The notes beneath the pieces are model-generated. The model saw nothing but the letters and a program-made list of their open reading frames with translations. It was not told where the DNA came from and did not search any database. The position numbers and the translations under genes are program-made. DNA of 5,822 bases, taken from NCBI GenBank assembly GCA_964558465.1, contig CAZLEF010000148.1, positions 1 through 5,822 on the forward strand. Reading direction: 5' to 3'. The DNA is from JACJYC01 sp964558465. Lineage in GTDB: Bacteria; Bacteroidota; Bacteroidia; Chitinophagales; Saprospiraceae. Below are positions 1 to 5,822 of this stretch, piece after piece (the stretch's first letter is position 1; the number at the start of each line of letters is the position of its first letter).

Positions 1-1071
1 GGCTCTTCTTACATTTTTATCATTCATTTTGGGGTTTTTCATATTCATCCCGATGTAAAAGACCTGGAAGGCCCCGGGCGTGTGCAGGTTGAAGGAGGAT
101 TTAAAAACCTCGTCTTCCCGAAGCTCAACAAAGCTCTTGGCGTCAATTTGGCTCATTACGTCCAGTTCTTTGGCTTTAAGAGCGGTCAGAGCGGTAGTTT
201 GGTCTGGAATAATGATATAAATTAAAGAATCCGGTAAAGCCCGCAGACCAGGCGCCACCGGTTTAATTTTGTCCCCCCACCAATTCACTTTTCTTTTCAG
301 GACGATCTTTTGCCCGCTTTCCCAAAGCGCGAGACTATAGGGTCCGGAGCCCAATTGGTCAGCAGGCGTCCTTCCGCCCGCAGAATTCATGAATTTTTCA
401 GCAAAAGCTGCCAATTGCGGGGAGGCATCCACCAGGGCTGCAGCTTTTGCAGGGTCGGACCACTCCGTCATCGGTATATTTTTGAGCAGGCCGTCAGGAT
501 CGTAGATATGCGCAGGCAATACCGGGATGGTAGCCACCGCCGCTTCACCCAGGAAATACTTGGTTTTAGAGACAAAAGTGACCTCTTTCGGTTTTGAAGG
601 ATCGACGATAATATCGATAAAACTTTCCAGGGAAGAACGGCCTGAAGCGGCTTGTGCCAAACCGGGATGGAAATAGGTTTTCAGTGAAAAACTAACATCT
701 TCTGCCGTGATCGGGCGACCGTCGTCCCAGTCGGCCTCCGGCTTGATCTCAAAGGTATAAGAAACCCCACCTGCATAAGGGCCTGAATCGATCGATTCAA
801 CAATGGCTCTTCCGGTGGCCAGCACAGGGCGCATTTCAAAGGTTTCGGGGTCAAAATCCATCAGGGACTGAAACATCTGATCAAATACCATCCGGCTGTA
901 AGCATTGATGGAAATAACAGGGTTGAGGAAATCCGGTTCGGCAGCAAGCCGGACCCTGACAAAGTTCATACCGCTGTCTGCAACCCGATCCCCTCCGCAG
1001 CCCGGCAACCAGACCAGGCAAAAACAAAGCGATACCAGGAAGATTGATTTTTTCAGATTGGCTAATAACAT
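1..1071 (-). CDS. ABC transporter substrate-binding lipoprotein, oligopeptide/SBP_bac_5 family (partial, C-terminus off the left edge)
   Basis: Probable periplasm-facing solute receptor of an ABC importer, most like the oligopeptide/dipeptide (Opp/Dpp) class; the ligand cannot be told from sequence. I translated the minus strand and found 357 uninterrupted codons up to the window edge. Residues 1-8 form a lysine-containing n-region, about 9-22 a hydrophobic core, and L22-P-G-C25 a lipobox, so C25 is the likely lipidated residue. Family landmarks follow in order: an EPDFLNP segment near residue 45, WDDGRPITAEDV at 115-126 (the usual 'W-DG-P-TA-DV' block), GSGPY at 241-245, NWWGD at 263-267, and YIGMNM...NVRRA at 339-357. 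Family members usually run about 500-600 residues, so roughly a third is missing at the edge, not through mutation. The ATG at 1071 is the only start after an in-frame TGA about 24 bases upstream. No clear Shine-Dalgarno site precedes it. It lies 121 bp downstream of the helical-repeat gene on the same strand; co-transcription is possible but unproven. Permease and ATPase genes are not in view. Confidence 0.9.
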   Translation of the reverse strand, partial: MLLANLKKSIFLVSLCFCLVWLPGCGGDRVADSGMNFVRVRLAAEPDFLNPVISINAYSRMVFDQMFQSLMDFDPETFEMRPVLATGRAIVESIDSGPYAGGVSYTFEIKPEADWDDGRPITAEDVSFSLKTYFHPGLAQAASGRSSLESFIDIIVDPSKPKEVTFVSKTKYFLGEAAVATIPVLPAHIYDPDGLLKNIPMTEWSDPAKAAALVDASPQLAAFAEKFMNSAGGRTPADQLGSGPYSLALWESGQKIVLKRKVNWWGDKIKPVAPGLRALPDSLIYIIIPDQTTALTALKAKELDVMSQIDAKSFVELREDEVFKSSFNLHTPGAFQVFYIGMNMKNPKMNDKNVRRA

Positions 1072-1192
1072 TGTGACGATTGTTTGGTGTTCTCAGGCCC
1101 CGAAGTTAAAGTAATTATCCGGGATTTTTCCAACTTGGTTTTTATTATTCGGACGAAAACCGGCCGCAGGGTCTTCTATACTGCCCGCGCTC

Positions 1193-2755
1193 CTAATTTT
1201 CAATATCTTTCAAACGTCTTTTGAGAAACTTTTCGCGGATCACGGCTTGAACCGGCCGCTTTTCAATTTTGCTCTCCAGCCAGGAAATGATGTCCAGGTA
1301 TAAAAACGGACGCCGTTCGTAAGGCATATTCTCAAGGCGCAAAAGTTTCTCTTTCAGGTGGATGAACTCGTTGCGCAACTCCGATTCCCGCATTTTTGGC
1401 GTCTTGCGAATGAACCGGAAGATCTCTTTCTGCACTTCCTGCAGATTTTCCATCTTGAGCAAAAACCGGTAAACGGATTTGACCTGGTATTCCACCAATT
1501 GGGCGTTACCCAGTTCGAAATGCGCAATGAGGTTCAGAATCCTGGCAAAACACTGTATATCCTCCCGGTAATCCGGGTTTTTCTGGTTGATGATCTTGTT
1601 GAGGAAATCAATTGCCGCACTGTTCTTACCACTCCCAAAGTAAAGGCAGGCGATCCTGTAATAGAAAATCATGATCCGGTGATTATCCCAGTTGTATTCG
1701 TCCGTCTCGATCAGCTGGATGATCTCCGGCACCAGGCCAAGGCCGTCCTCAAAGGTGCCCTCCAGGAAATGTTTTTCAATGGAATGGATATATTTGAACA
1801 AAAAATAGAGGCCTTCAATATTTTTCTCGGCCGTTATGTCAGCCACCTCCGGAAATTTTTCGAGCAACGAAAGAACCTCAACAAATTTTTGATAATGCAG
1901 GGAGTTGAAAAGGGCGCCCAGCAGGTTGTGGATCCCTTTCAGGTACATGGCCGGATTGACCTCGATCATGCTTTTCTGTTCCTGAAAAAGGTTCACCCAC
2001 TTTTGCGCATACCGGTAGGTCATTGGGAAATCCTGGGTCATATGATAAAACCAGACAAAAGCCTGGCAATAGTAGACCTTCCCCCAAAAATCCAGTTGCT
2101 GGTATTGAAACCGGGGCAGGTTGGCCTGAAAAAATTCCTGCACCAGCACATAATCCTTGTAGCTTCGCACATATCCTACCTTGAGATAAAGGCCGTAAAG
2201 CTGGATCGCCAGGTTTGAAAACTCGTTGTTCCTGACCATGATCTCATTCAAGACCCGCGATTCCTCGGTCAGTTCTTCTGCTCTTCCTTCTATGCTTCTG
2301 GTGATATACTGACCTTCGATCTGTTTTTCAAACTCCACGATTTCCATTGCCTGGGAATAAAAACGGCTTTTCATGGCCCTGTTTTTGGATTTTTCCAGGA
2401 TTTCCAGGCTCTGCCGGTAAAGGCCTTTATTATAAAGGATCCTGGCAAAATCGATCATTTCCCTGATCTGGATATCTTCGTTATTGGAACTGTTTAACAA
2501 CCGGAGACTGATCAACAGTTGTTTATACAGGTGTGCCTTCAAATTGCTCAGCTGGGATTTTTTAATCGCAGGCAGCCGCTTCAGGATCAGGTCCTCATCG
2601 TATTCTTTGTACTTTTCCAAAATATCAAACAGTTGCAGGAACAGGATATCATCGGAATTCTGATTCCTGCGGACAAACAAGCGGAAATGCCGTTTTTCAG
2701 CCCTGCTCAATGACCGGATCAGTTGGATAAGATCGTCTGTTCGTTGTTTTGGCAT
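1193..2755 (-). CDS. Uncharacterised TPR-like helical-repeat protein, 520 residues
   Basis: Function unknown. The protein is almost entirely helical by eye, with no signal peptide, no membrane segment and no catalytic motif, so a cytoplasmic scaffold or protein-interaction role is the most that can be inferred. The N-terminal block (about 1-90) is rich in charged residues and contains SLSRAEKRHFRLF (15-27) and a LPAIKKSQLSNLKAHLYKQL segment (61-80) that looks well conserved in a Bacteroidota family I recall only as hypothetical proteins. TPR-like helix pairs follow: about 101-135 (FARILYNKGLYRQSLEIL), 224-257 (aromatic-rich, WGKVYYCQAFVWFYHM) and 361-390 (YYRIACLYFGSGKNSAAIDFL, the most TPR-like). 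The C-terminal 60 residues are very basic and end KFLKRRLKDIEN. The ATG at 2755 has AAGGAAAGAG upstream (2764-2773, minus strand) at a slightly long spacing, which supports this start. The gene is divergent from leuA. An 861-bp open frame on the opposite strand inside it was judged a shadow. The coding call is strong; function is open. Confidence 0.88.
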   Translation of the reverse strand: MPKQRTDDLIQLIRSLSRAEKRHFRLFVRRNQNSDDILFLQLFDILEKYKEYDEDLILKRLPAIKKSQLSNLKAHLYKQLLISLRLLNSSNNEDIQIREMIDFARILYNKGLYRQSLEILEKSKNRAMKSRFYSQAMEIVEFEKQIEGQYITRSIEGRAEELTEESRVLNEIMVRNNEFSNLAIQLYGLYLKVGYVRSYKDYVLVQEFFQANLPRFQYQQLDFWGKVYYCQAFVWFYHMTQDFPMTYRYAQKWVNLFQEQKSMIEVNPAMYLKGIHNLLGALFNSLHYQKFVEVLSLLEKFPEVADITAEKNIEGLYFLFKYIHSIEKHFLEGTFEDGLGLVPEIIQLIETDEYNWDNHRIMIFYYRIACLYFGSGKNSAAIDFLNKIINQKNPDYREDIQCFARILNLIAHFELGNAQLVEYQVKSVYRFLLKMENLQEVQKEIFRFIRKTPKMRESELRNEFIHLKEKLLRLENMPYERRPFLYLDIISWLESKIEKRPVQAVIREKFLKRRLKDIEN

Positions 2756-2838
2756 TGTAAATGCTCTTTCCTTAAATTGTTGATAATCTTTGGCTTATAA
2801 ATTCAGATTAAGGCTACGGACTTGTATTACTTTCCTTT

Positions 2839-2875
2839 TTTGATTTTAAGCCGGCTGGTTCTCATGGTAATTTTG
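2839..2875 (+). promoter_or_regulatory. Candidate Bacteroidota-type promoter for the leu operon (weak)
   Basis: TAATTTTG at 2868-2875 matches the Bacteroidota -7 consensus TAnnTTTG exactly. The nearest TTTG that could serve as the -33 element is at 2839-2842, leaving 25 bases between the two, more than the usual 19-21, so the pair is imperfect. If the -7 box is real, transcription would start about 8-14 bases upstream of the leuA ATG at 2889. The leader would then be very short, and the box would touch the ribosome-binding site. A start site further upstream is an alternative. Confidence 0.28.
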
Positions 2876-2880
2876 AGGAA
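2875..2880 (+). promoter_or_regulatory. Ribosome-binding site of leuA (decides the start)
   Basis: GAGGAA ends 8 bases before the ATG at 2889, a good Shine-Dalgarno match and spacing. The next in-frame ATG at 2910 has only A-rich, SD-free sequence before it. This favours 2889 as the leuA start. leuC and leuD in the same operon have no comparable site. Confidence 0.6.
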
Positions 2881-2888
2881 CAAACATA

Positions 2889-4073
2889 ATGCAATTTAAA
2901 AAACCAGCGATGGACGACAAGCGTATATTTATTTTTGACACAACACTCCGGGATGGAGAACAGGTGCCCGGATGTAAATTGAATACGGAAAAAAAGATCG
3001 AAATTGCCCTCCAGCTCGAGTATCTGGGGGTTGATGTTATTGAAGCGGGATTCCCGATTTCCAGCCCGGGCGATTTTGAGTCGGTGCAGAAAATCAGCCA
3101 GGTTTTACGGGGCCCAACCGTCTGCGGCCTGACCAGAGCCGTGGATAAAGATATAGAAGTCGCGGCAGAAGCCTTGAAATCTGCTAAAAGAGCCAGAATA
3201 CATACAGGGATTGGCACTTCGGAATCCCATATTCAATTTAAATTAAAAAGCACGCAGGAGGCAATCCTCGAACGGGCAGTTGAAGCTGTGAAAAAAGCGA
3301 AATCCTATGTTGAGGATGTCGAGTTTTATGCAGAAGACGCCGGTCGCACGGATAATGTTTACCTCGCCAGGATATGCGAAGCGGTCATCAAAGCAGGCGC
3401 AACCGTACTCAATATCCCGGACACCACGGGCTACTGCCTCCCGGAGGAATACGGGGCCAAGATCCGGTTTCTGAAAGAAAATGTAACGGGTATTGAAAAG
3501 GCAATCCTTTCCACGCATTGCCACAACGACCTTGGGCTTGCCACGGCCAACTCGATAGCCGGCATCCAGAACGGCGCACGGCAGATCGAATGCACGATCA
3601 ACGGGATTGGTGAAAGGGCCGGTAATACCTCTCTGGAGGAGGTCGTGATGATCATGCGCCAGCATCCTTACCTCGGGTTCAAAGACGGGATCAATACCCG
3701 TTTGCTGTACAAAACAAGCCAGATGGTTTCTGAAAGCATGGCCATGCCGGTCCAGCCCAACAAGGCCATCGTAGGCGCCAATGCCTTTGCGCATTCCTCG
3801 GGAATTCACCAGGACGGGGTGATCAAAAAAAGGGAAACCTACGAAATTATCGATCCGCTGGAAGTCGGAGTCGACCATTCCAAGATCGTACTGACCGCCA
3901 GAAGCGGCCGTGCAGCCATCGCCTATCGCGCCAAATTAATCGGACACAATCTCAGCAAGGAAGAACTGGATCTGGTGTACAAGGCCTTCCTGGTGATTGC
4001 CGATCAGAAAAAAGAAGTGAATGATGAGGACCTTTCCCAGATGATCGGAAAGGTGCTCGAAATCGTGATGTAA
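2889..4073 (+). CDS. leuA: 2-isopropylmalate synthase, short form without the leucine-binding regulatory domain
   Basis: Catalyses the first committed step of leucine synthesis: acetyl-CoA plus 2-oxoisovalerate gives 2-isopropylmalate; cytoplasmic, divalent-metal dependent. The TIM-barrel (HMGL-like) domain spans about residues 12-280. It opens with FDTTLRDGEQ (16-25, D17 a predicted metal ligand) and contains EAGFPISSPGDFE, HCHND with the metal-binding H210 and H212, and GERAGN ending at the metal-contacting N246. The linker follows, with ANAFAHSSGIHQDGV and TARSGRAA, as in true LeuA. The protein stops at residue 394, whereas full-length LeuA has about 500-520 residues; the C-terminal regulatory domain that binds leucine is absent. 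The end is a clean TAA followed directly by leuC, so this is not a frameshift. Short forms are known in Bacteroidota. A related claisen-type synthase (citramalate, homocitrate) is possible, but the motifs and the leuCD neighbours favour LeuA. Start: the ATG at 2889 has a Shine-Dalgarno site; a start at 2910 (MDDKRIF) would fit the usual family N-terminus and cannot be excluded. Confidence 0.93.
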   Translation: MQFKKPAMDDKRIFIFDTTLRDGEQVPGCKLNTEKKIEIALQLEYLGVDVIEAGFPISSPGDFESVQKISQVLRGPTVCGLTRAVDKDIEVAAEALKSAKRARIHTGIGTSESHIQFKLKSTQEAILERAVEAVKKAKSYVEDVEFYAEDAGRTDNVYLARICEAVIKAGATVLNIPDTTGYCLPEEYGAKIRFLKENVTGIEKAILSTHCHNDLGLATANSIAGIQNGARQIECTINGIGERAGNTSLEEVVMIMRQHPYLGFKDGINTRLLYKTSQMVSESMAMPVQPNKAIVGANAFAHSSGIHQDGVIKKRETYEIIDPLEVGVDHSKIVLTARSGRAAIAYRAKLIGHNLSKEELDLVYKAFLVIADQKKEVNDEDLSQMIGKVLEIVM

Positions 4074-4091
4074 AAATCCGGATCAGAAAAA

Positions 4092-5486
4092 ATGGGTAAA
4101 ACACTTTTTGATAAAATTTGGGATGCGCATGTCGTGAACAGCATCCCCGGGGGAATGGATGTCCTGTATATCGACCGCCATTTCATCCACGAAGTCACCA
4201 GCCCGCAGGCGTTCGACGGACTGGCTAAGCGGGGCATCCCCGTTTTTCGCCCCAAACAAACGATTGCAACGGCCGACCATAACGTGCCTACCAGGGACCA
4301 GCATCTGCCGATCCGCGAAGAGTTGTCGCGTTTCCAGGTGCAGAAACTGACTGAAAACTGCCAAAAATTTGGCGTGGAACTTTATGGGCTCGGGCATCCT
4401 TACCAGGGGATTGTACACGTCATCGGCCCGGAACTGGGGATCACCCTTCCAGGCATGACCATTGTATGCGGCGACAGCCATACCAGCACCCACGGGGCCT
4501 TCGGCTGTATCGCCTTCGGCATCGGCACAAGCCAGGTTGAACAGGTACTTGCGTCGCAATGCCTCTTGCTGAGCAAGCCCAAAAAAATGAGGATAACCGT
4601 CGACGGCGAATTGCGCAAAGGCGTTCTTTCCAAAGATATCATTCTGTATATCATTTCGAAACTCTCTGCGGGCGGCGGAACGGGGTATTTTGTGGAATAT
4701 GCAGGCTCTACCATCCGGTCCCTTTCTATGGAAGCCCGGATGACCATCTGCAATATGAGCATAGAAATGGGTTCAAGGGGAGGTTTTATCGCGCCCGATC
4801 AAATCACATTCGATTACGTTAAAGGCCGTCAATTCAGTCCGAAAGGCAATCAATTCGACCAGGCCGTCGAACAATGGCGGATGCTGTATTCGGATGAAGA
4901 CGCCGTTTTTGACCTGGAATACCATTTTGATGCTGCCGACATAGAGCCCATGGTTACTTTCGGCACCAATCCGGGAATGGGCATCAAAGTCAACCAGTCG
5001 GTTCCTGCCGCCGCCGTAGGGGAAAACCCCGCCACTTTCGGTAAAGCCCTGGATTACATGGGGTTTGAATCCGGTGAGGCCATCGCCGGAAAACCGATCC
5101 AGCATGTATTCATAGGAAGTTGCACCAATTCCAGGATCGAAGACCTGAGGGTGATCGCCGGTTTCCTGAACGGGAAACAAAAAGCGCCCCATGTTACCGC
5201 AATGATCGTGCCCGGCTCCCAGCAAGTAGCCGCTCAGGCCATAAAAGAAGGCCTTGCCGATGTGTTCCGGGCGGCCGGGTTCGATTTCCGGGAACCGGGG
5301 TGTTCGGCCTGCCTGGGGATGAACGAAGACAAAATACCGAAGGGGGAATATTGCGTTTCTACGTCCAACCGGAATTTTGAAGGCCGGCAAGGCCCCGGAG
5401 CGCGGACCATTCTGGCAAGTCCGCTCACCGCAGCTGCGGCAGCCGTTGCGGGCAAGGTGGTGGATATCCGTGAAATGATGGTTTAA
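4092..5486 (+). CDS. leuC: 3-isopropylmalate dehydratase (isopropylmalate isomerase) large subunit
   Basis: Large subunit of the LeuCD heterodimer, which interconverts 2- and 3-isopropylmalate through dehydration and rehydration; cytoplasmic, needs a [4Fe-4S] cluster. At 464 residues it has normal length. Aconitase-family motifs are all present: ADHNVPT near residues 61-67, GDSHTSTHG at 127-135, GSCTNSR with cluster ligand C344, and GCSACLG with ligands C404 and C407, so all three cluster cysteines are intact. The start region MGKTLFDKIWDAHVV is typical for LeuC. The ATG lies 18 bp after the leuA stop, with only A-rich sequence (AGAAAAA) and no Shine-Dalgarno site before it, which suggests translation helped by coupling to leuA or by an A-rich leader as is common in this phylum. 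leuD follows 17 bp after the stop. Confidence 0.97.
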   Translation: MGKTLFDKIWDAHVVNSIPGGMDVLYIDRHFIHEVTSPQAFDGLAKRGIPVFRPKQTIATADHNVPTRDQHLPIREELSRFQVQKLTENCQKFGVELYGLGHPYQGIVHVIGPELGITLPGMTIVCGDSHTSTHGAFGCIAFGIGTSQVEQVLASQCLLLSKPKKMRITVDGELRKGVLSKDIILYIISKLSAGGGTGYFVEYAGSTIRSLSMEARMTICNMSIEMGSRGGFIAPDQITFDYVKGRQFSPKGNQFDQAVEQWRMLYSDEDAVFDLEYHFDAADIEPMVTFGTNPGMGIKVNQSVPAAAVGENPATFGKALDYMGFESGEAIAGKPIQHVFIGSCTNSRIEDLRVIAGFLNGKQKAPHVTAMIVPGSQQVAAQAIKEGLADVFRAAGFDFREPGCSACLGMNEDKIPKGEYCVSTSNRNFEGRQGPGARTILASPLTAAAAAVAGKVVDIREMMV

Positions 5487-5503
5487 ATTAAAAAAATTAC
5501 AAA

Positions 5504-5822
5504 GTGGAGCAATTCACATCAATCCGGTCAAGCGCCGTCCCGTTACCTGCAGAAGATGTAGATACCGACCAGATCATCCCGGCCCGCTTTCTGAAAGCGA
5601 CCACCCGCGAAGGTTTTGGCGACAACCTGTTCAGGGACTGGCGTTACCATTCCGATGGTACGCCCAAAAAAGATTTTATCCTCAACAATCCGATCTATAC
5701 CGGAAAGATCCTGGTTGCCGGGAAAAATTTCGGTTGCGGTTCAAGCCGCGAACATGCCGCCTGGGCTTTGTACGATTATGGTTTTCAGGTGGTCATCAGC
5801 AGTTTTTTTGCCGATATTTTCA
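5504..5822 (+). CDS. leuD: 3-isopropylmalate dehydratase small subunit (partial, C-terminus off the right edge), GTG start
   Basis: Small, swivel-domain subunit of isopropylmalate isomerase, partner of the LeuC just upstream. Translation gives 106 codons to the window edge, about half of the usual 190-200 residues. Family landmarks: PLPAEDVDTDQIIPARFL (13-30, the conserved start of the domain), GFGDNLFRDWRY (37-48) and KNFGCGSSREHAAWAL (74-89), the substrate-binding loop. The start is a GTG: an in-frame TAA stands at 5489, the only codons between are AAA AAT TAC AAA, and GTG GAG CAA TTC then aligns with the expected MEKF/MEQF-like beginning. No ATG is available, so an ATG-only gene caller would miss or shorten this gene. 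No Shine-Dalgarno site; the upstream bases are A-rich. Same operon as leuA and leuC. Confidence 0.95.
   Translation, partial: MEQFTSIRSSAVPLPAEDVDTDQIIPARFLKATTREGFGDNLFRDWRYHSDGTPKKDFILNNPIYTGKILVAGKNFGCGSSREHAAWALYDYGFQVVISSFFADIF

Noticed and set aside
1072..1192. Possible terminator or promoter in the 121-bp gap between the two minus-strand genes
   Set aside because: No strong GC hairpin with a T-run was found. A TTG (1131-1133) and a TAACTTCG box (1101-1108) resemble the Bacteroidota promoter, but the box has one mismatch and the spacer is 22 bases, so it was not listed as a feature.
1358..2218. A 286-codon open frame on the plus strand, antisense to the helical-repeat gene
   Set aside because: It lies wholly inside the 520-codon minus-strand gene, has no recognisable motif or ribosome-binding site, and its composition looks like the complement of leucine/lysine-rich helices. 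The minus-strand product has family-like helical repeats.
2858..2881. A short hairpin, GTTC pairing with GAAC, that would cover the leuA ribosome-binding site
   Set aside because: Only four Watson-Crick pairs plus a possible wobble around a large loop; too weak to call a riboregulator.
2864..2899. An 11-codon upstream frame (MVILRNKHNAI) overlapping the leuA start, considered as a leucine leader peptide
   Set aside because: It has a single leucine codon, no ribosome-binding site and no room for attenuator hairpins.
3243..3878. A 211-codon minus-strand frame within leuA, and similar ones within leuC (for example 4773-5390)
   Set aside because: Antisense shadows of strongly conserved leuA and leuC; no independent coding evidence.

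Overview
The window most likely comes from a member of the Bacteroidota, perhaps near the Saprospiria or Chitinophagia. Three things suggest this. There are few Shine-Dalgarno sequences and the start sites are A-rich. The leucine-synthesis proteins have the short, Bacteroidota-like form. The 520-residue helical-repeat protein resembles a family I recall mainly from this phylum. The phylum call is inference from memory; no search was run. No mobile element, rRNA, tRNA or CRISPR array was seen.

Layout. The left half is read on the minus strand. The C-terminally truncated start of a lipoprotein, an oligopeptide/solute-binding protein of an ABC transporter (SBP_bac_5 type), runs off the left edge (1-1071). 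Upstream of it, after a 121-bp gap, lies a complete 520-codon gene of unknown function with TPR-like helical repeats (1193-2755). A 133-bp divergent intergenic region (2756-2888) separates this from the right half, which is read on the plus strand. There leuA (2889-4073), leuC (4092-5486) and the first 106 codons of leuD (from a GTG at 5504, cut by the right edge) are packed with gaps of 18 and 17 bp, so they almost certainly form one operon. leuB, if present, would lie beyond the window.

How the genes work together. LeuA condenses acetyl-CoA with 2-oxoisovalerate to give 2-isopropylmalate. LeuC and LeuD form the [4Fe-4S] isomerase that converts this to 3-isopropylmalate. This is the committed part of leucine synthesis. 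The LeuA here ends after the catalytic and linker parts and has no C-terminal leucine-binding regulatory domain, so feedback control by leucine through that domain is not expected. The two minus-strand genes show no clear functional link to leucine synthesis.

Overall this is mostly an ordinary metabolic region. I found no convincing new system. The points most worth a second look are the regulatory-domain-less LeuA, the uncharacterised helical-repeat protein sharing its promoter region, and the compact leuA start region.
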